This document shows, piece after piece, positions 15,590-16,899 of a DNA stretch of 16,899 nucleotides. The stretch is from Bacteroides sp. (GTDB taxonomy: Bacteria > Bacteroidota > Bacteroidia > Bacteroidales > Bacteroidaceae), in NCBI GenBank assembly GCA_030151845.1, contig JASLCM010000255.1, positions 1 through 16,899 on the forward strand, written 5' to 3'. Position 1 is the stretch's first letter, and the number at the start of each line of letters is the position of its first letter. Made by a program: the position numbers and the translations under genes. The notes under the pieces were generated by a model. That model saw only the letters and a list, made by a program, of their open reading frames with translations, was not told the DNA's origin and searched no databases.

Positions 15590-15603
15590 TTAGATTAATC
15601 TAA
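15590..15603. promoter_or_regulatory. Operator-like 14-nt perfect palindrome at the nagA promoter
   Basis: TTAGATTAATCTAA is fully self-complementary and begins directly after the -7 box, covering the predicted transcription start. A repressor bound there would block initiation. It overlaps the first four bases of the shared decamer CTAATACTAT. Its A+T richness means chance cannot be excluded. Confidence 0.4.
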
Positions 15604-15609
15604 TACTAT
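15600..15609 (+). promoter_or_regulatory. Shared leader box CTAATACTAT, copy 2
   Basis: It is identical to the copy at 14340-14349 and sits 5 nt before the nagA ATG at 15615. The two copies are in the same orientation, and it overlaps the palindrome at 15590-15603. Confidence 0.4.
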
Positions 15610-15614
15610 ATAAC

Positions 15615-16805
15615 ATGGGTGGTGAAAAAAATATCATTTTAAAGAATGGTAAGTTGATATTACCTGACCGGATATTAAACAATGCTTCTCTTAAAATAGC
15701 CAATGGACTAATTGTCGATTATGGGTTAGAGCTAGCTTGTGATGCTGAAAGTGAGGTTCTTGATGTAAATGGACAATTTATAGCTCCTGGTTTTGTAGAT
15801 ATGCATGTACATGGTGGAGGTGGAGCAGATTTTATGGATGGCACTGTTGAAGCATTCCTAACCGTTGTCCAAACTCATGCTCAATATGGGACAACTTCTA
15901 TTGTTCCTACCACCTTAACAAGTACGACTGATGAGTTATTTGCTCTATTTGATATTTACGAACAAGCTTTAAGGAAAAACACAGAGGGAGCACGGATGTT
16001 AGGTCTCCATCTTGAAGGACCTTATTTCTCTCCTGAACAGTGTGGTGCACAAGATAAAACATTTTTAAAAAATCCAGATCCTACCGAGTATAGAAAGATC
16101 CTACAAAGTACCAACCGTATTTTAAGATGGAGCATTGCACCCGAGCTTTCTGGAGCGCTAGAGATGTGTGAAGAGTTAATAACGAGAGATATTGTGGTAT
16201 CAATTGCACATTCCAATGCGACATATGAGGAGGCTGTTACTGCTTTTGATAAAGGGTTCTCTTTAATTACCCATCTTTACTCAGCTATGTCTTCAATTAC
16301 AAGAAGAAATGCATATCGCTATGCTGGAGTCTTAGAGTCTGCATACCTTATTGATGAAATGGATGTTGAAATTATTGCAGATGGAATTCACTTGCCTAAG
16401 AGTTTGCTTCAATTTGTTTGTAAGTTTAAAGATAGGAGCCGAATAGCTTTAATTACTGATGCTATGCGTGGAGCAGGAATGCCCGAAGGTATTTACAAAC
16501 TTGGTAGTTTAGAGAAAGGGCAACCAGTTCTTGTTGAAGATGGTGTTGCTAAATTAATGGACCGAACAGCTTTTGCGGGAAGTGTGGCTACCTCCAATAG
16601 GCTAGTTAAGAATATGGTAGAACTAGGTGGAGTTGACCTGGTTGAGGCTGTTAAAATGGCCTCATTAAATCCTGCAAGAATGTTGGGATTTGATCATAAA
16701 ATAGGGTCTATTGAGAAAGGGAAAATCGCAGACATTATATTATTTGATTCTAAGTATAATGTTAGCCGAACAATGATAAAAGGTAAAACTGTATACATAA
16801 AATAA
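15615..16805 (+). CDS. nagA: N-acetylglucosamine-6-phosphate deacetylase
   Basis: The enzyme removes the acetyl group from N-acetylglucosamine 6-phosphate to give glucosamine 6-phosphate and acetate, feeding amino sugars into glycolysis or wall synthesis in the cytoplasm. All 396 residues fit an amidohydrolase-fold NagA: metal motif HVH (H64, H66) followed by GGGGADFMD, GLHLEGP with E134, GAQ at 144-146, H199 in SIAHSNATYEEA, H220 in THLYSAM, H259 in ADGIHLP, and catalytic D282 in ITDAMRGAGMP. The HxH pair is intact, as in Bacillus-type enzymes and unlike the E. coli Q/N variant. The usual THLFNAM is THLYSAM, and the following REPG is replaced by RNAY, so the substrate-phosphate pocket differs from the textbook enzyme while its Arg (R231) is kept. 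It has its own candidate promoter and is followed after 7 nt by a further gene. Confidence 0.93.
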   Translation: MGGEKNIILKNGKLILPDRILNNASLKIANGLIVDYGLELACDAESEVLDVNGQFIAPGFVDMHVHGGGGADFMDGTVEAFLTVVQTHAQYGTTSIVPTTLTSTTDELFALFDIYEQALRKNTEGARMLGLHLEGPYFSPEQCGAQDKTFLKNPDPTEYRKILQSTNRILRWSIAPELSGALEMCEELITRDIVVSIAHSNATYEEAVTAFDKGFSLITHLYSAMSSITRRNAYRYAGVLESAYLIDEMDVEIIADGIHLPKSLLQFVCKFKDRSRIALITDAMRGAGMPEGIYKLGSLEKGQPVLVEDGVAKLMDRTAFAGSVATSNRLVKNMVELGGVDLVEAVKMASLNPARMLGFDHKIGSIEKGKIADIILFDSKYNVSRTMIKGKTVYIK

Positions 16806-16812
16806 AAGAGAG

Positions 16813-16899
16813 ATGAAACAACAAGAGGGTTCAACAGATTTAAGCTTAAGGAGGTTTATAAAAAACTTAGGACATATTACGGGTGGAGCAGCTTTATTA
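16813..16899 (+). CDS. N-terminal fragment of a protein with a twin-arginine-like signal, cut by the window
   Basis: Only 29 codons are present, open to the right edge. The start MKQQEGSTDL is followed by SLRRFIKNLG and then a small, hydrophobic stretch ITGGAALL. RR followed by F-I-K and a Gly/Ala-rich segment resembles a Tat export signal, though the spacing is not the strict SRRxFLK consensus. The gene begins 7 nt after the nagA stop, so it is very likely in the same transcript. In Bacteroidota such N-termini often belong to secreted Gfo/Idh/MocA-family oxidoreductases, including the NAD-dependent GH109 glycosidases that act on N-acetylhexosamines, which would fit next to nagA. That identity is inference. 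Nothing in the visible residues proves it. Confidence 0.6.
   Translation, partial: MKQQEGSTDLSLRRFIKNLGHITGGAALL

Noticed and set aside
1..16899. CRISPR array, tRNA, prophage or insertion-sequence content
   Set aside because: No spaced repeats, tRNA-like segments, transposase or integrase reading frames or terminal inverted repeats were seen. The gene content is explained by housekeeping genes and one utilisation locus.

Overview
The window looks like a chromosomal segment of a low-GC member of the Bacteroidota, most likely order Bacteroidales. The evidence is a SusC/SusD pair, a FecI/FecR-type sigma/anti-sigma pair, an OmpH-like periplasmic chaperone, a LacI-fold/AraC-HTH hybrid regulator, very A+T-rich spacers without Shine-Dalgarno sequences, and several copies of the Bacteroidota -7 promoter box TAnnTTTG. 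GC content was judged by eye, and no species is assigned.

Left part (1-5820), housekeeping. It starts with the 5' portion of a pepD-type dipeptidase on the minus strand, running off the left edge. A divergent 70-residue single-pass membrane protein and an OmpH/Skp-like chaperone follow on the plus strand. A bidirectional terminator formed by a 42-nt perfect palindrome separates ompH from a convergent two-gene unit, a DivIC/FtsB-type division protein followed by a four-helix membrane protein. dnaX is divergent from that unit, and its stop codon overlaps the stop of a convergent YihY/BrkB-family membrane protein. Just upstream of yihY, on the same strand, is the RNase P RNA gene rnpB, recognised from its conserved blocks. 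It lies where the plus strand would otherwise appear to hold a 91-codon reading frame.

Middle part (5934-14239), a polysaccharide-utilisation-type locus. In order: an ECF sigma factor, a FecR anti-sigma factor, a SusC-type TonB-dependent transporter with the N-terminal STN signalling domain, a SusD-type lipoprotein and a third surface-type lipoprotein with a DUF1735-like N-terminus. The five genes are co-oriented with short gaps. The expected logic is that substrate occupancy of SusC is signalled through STN to FecR, which releases the sigma factor to transcribe the transporter genes. A terminator closes this unit.

Right part (14289-16899), amino-sugar metabolism. A XylR-like regulator is followed by an N-acetylglucosamine-6-phosphate deacetylase (nagA) and, 7 nt later, the first 29 codons of a protein with a twin-arginine-like N-terminus. 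No glycoside hydrolase is present, so the glycan cannot be named, but nagA suggests N-acetylated amino sugars. The best lead for something undescribed is regulatory. The regulator gene and nagA carry the same 10-nt box, CTAATACTAT, exactly 5 nt before their start codons, and nagA also has a 14-nt perfect palindrome at its predicted transcription start. No CRISPR array, tRNA, insertion sequence or phage gene was seen. Apart from the rnpB interval there is no gene-free stretch over 300 nt.
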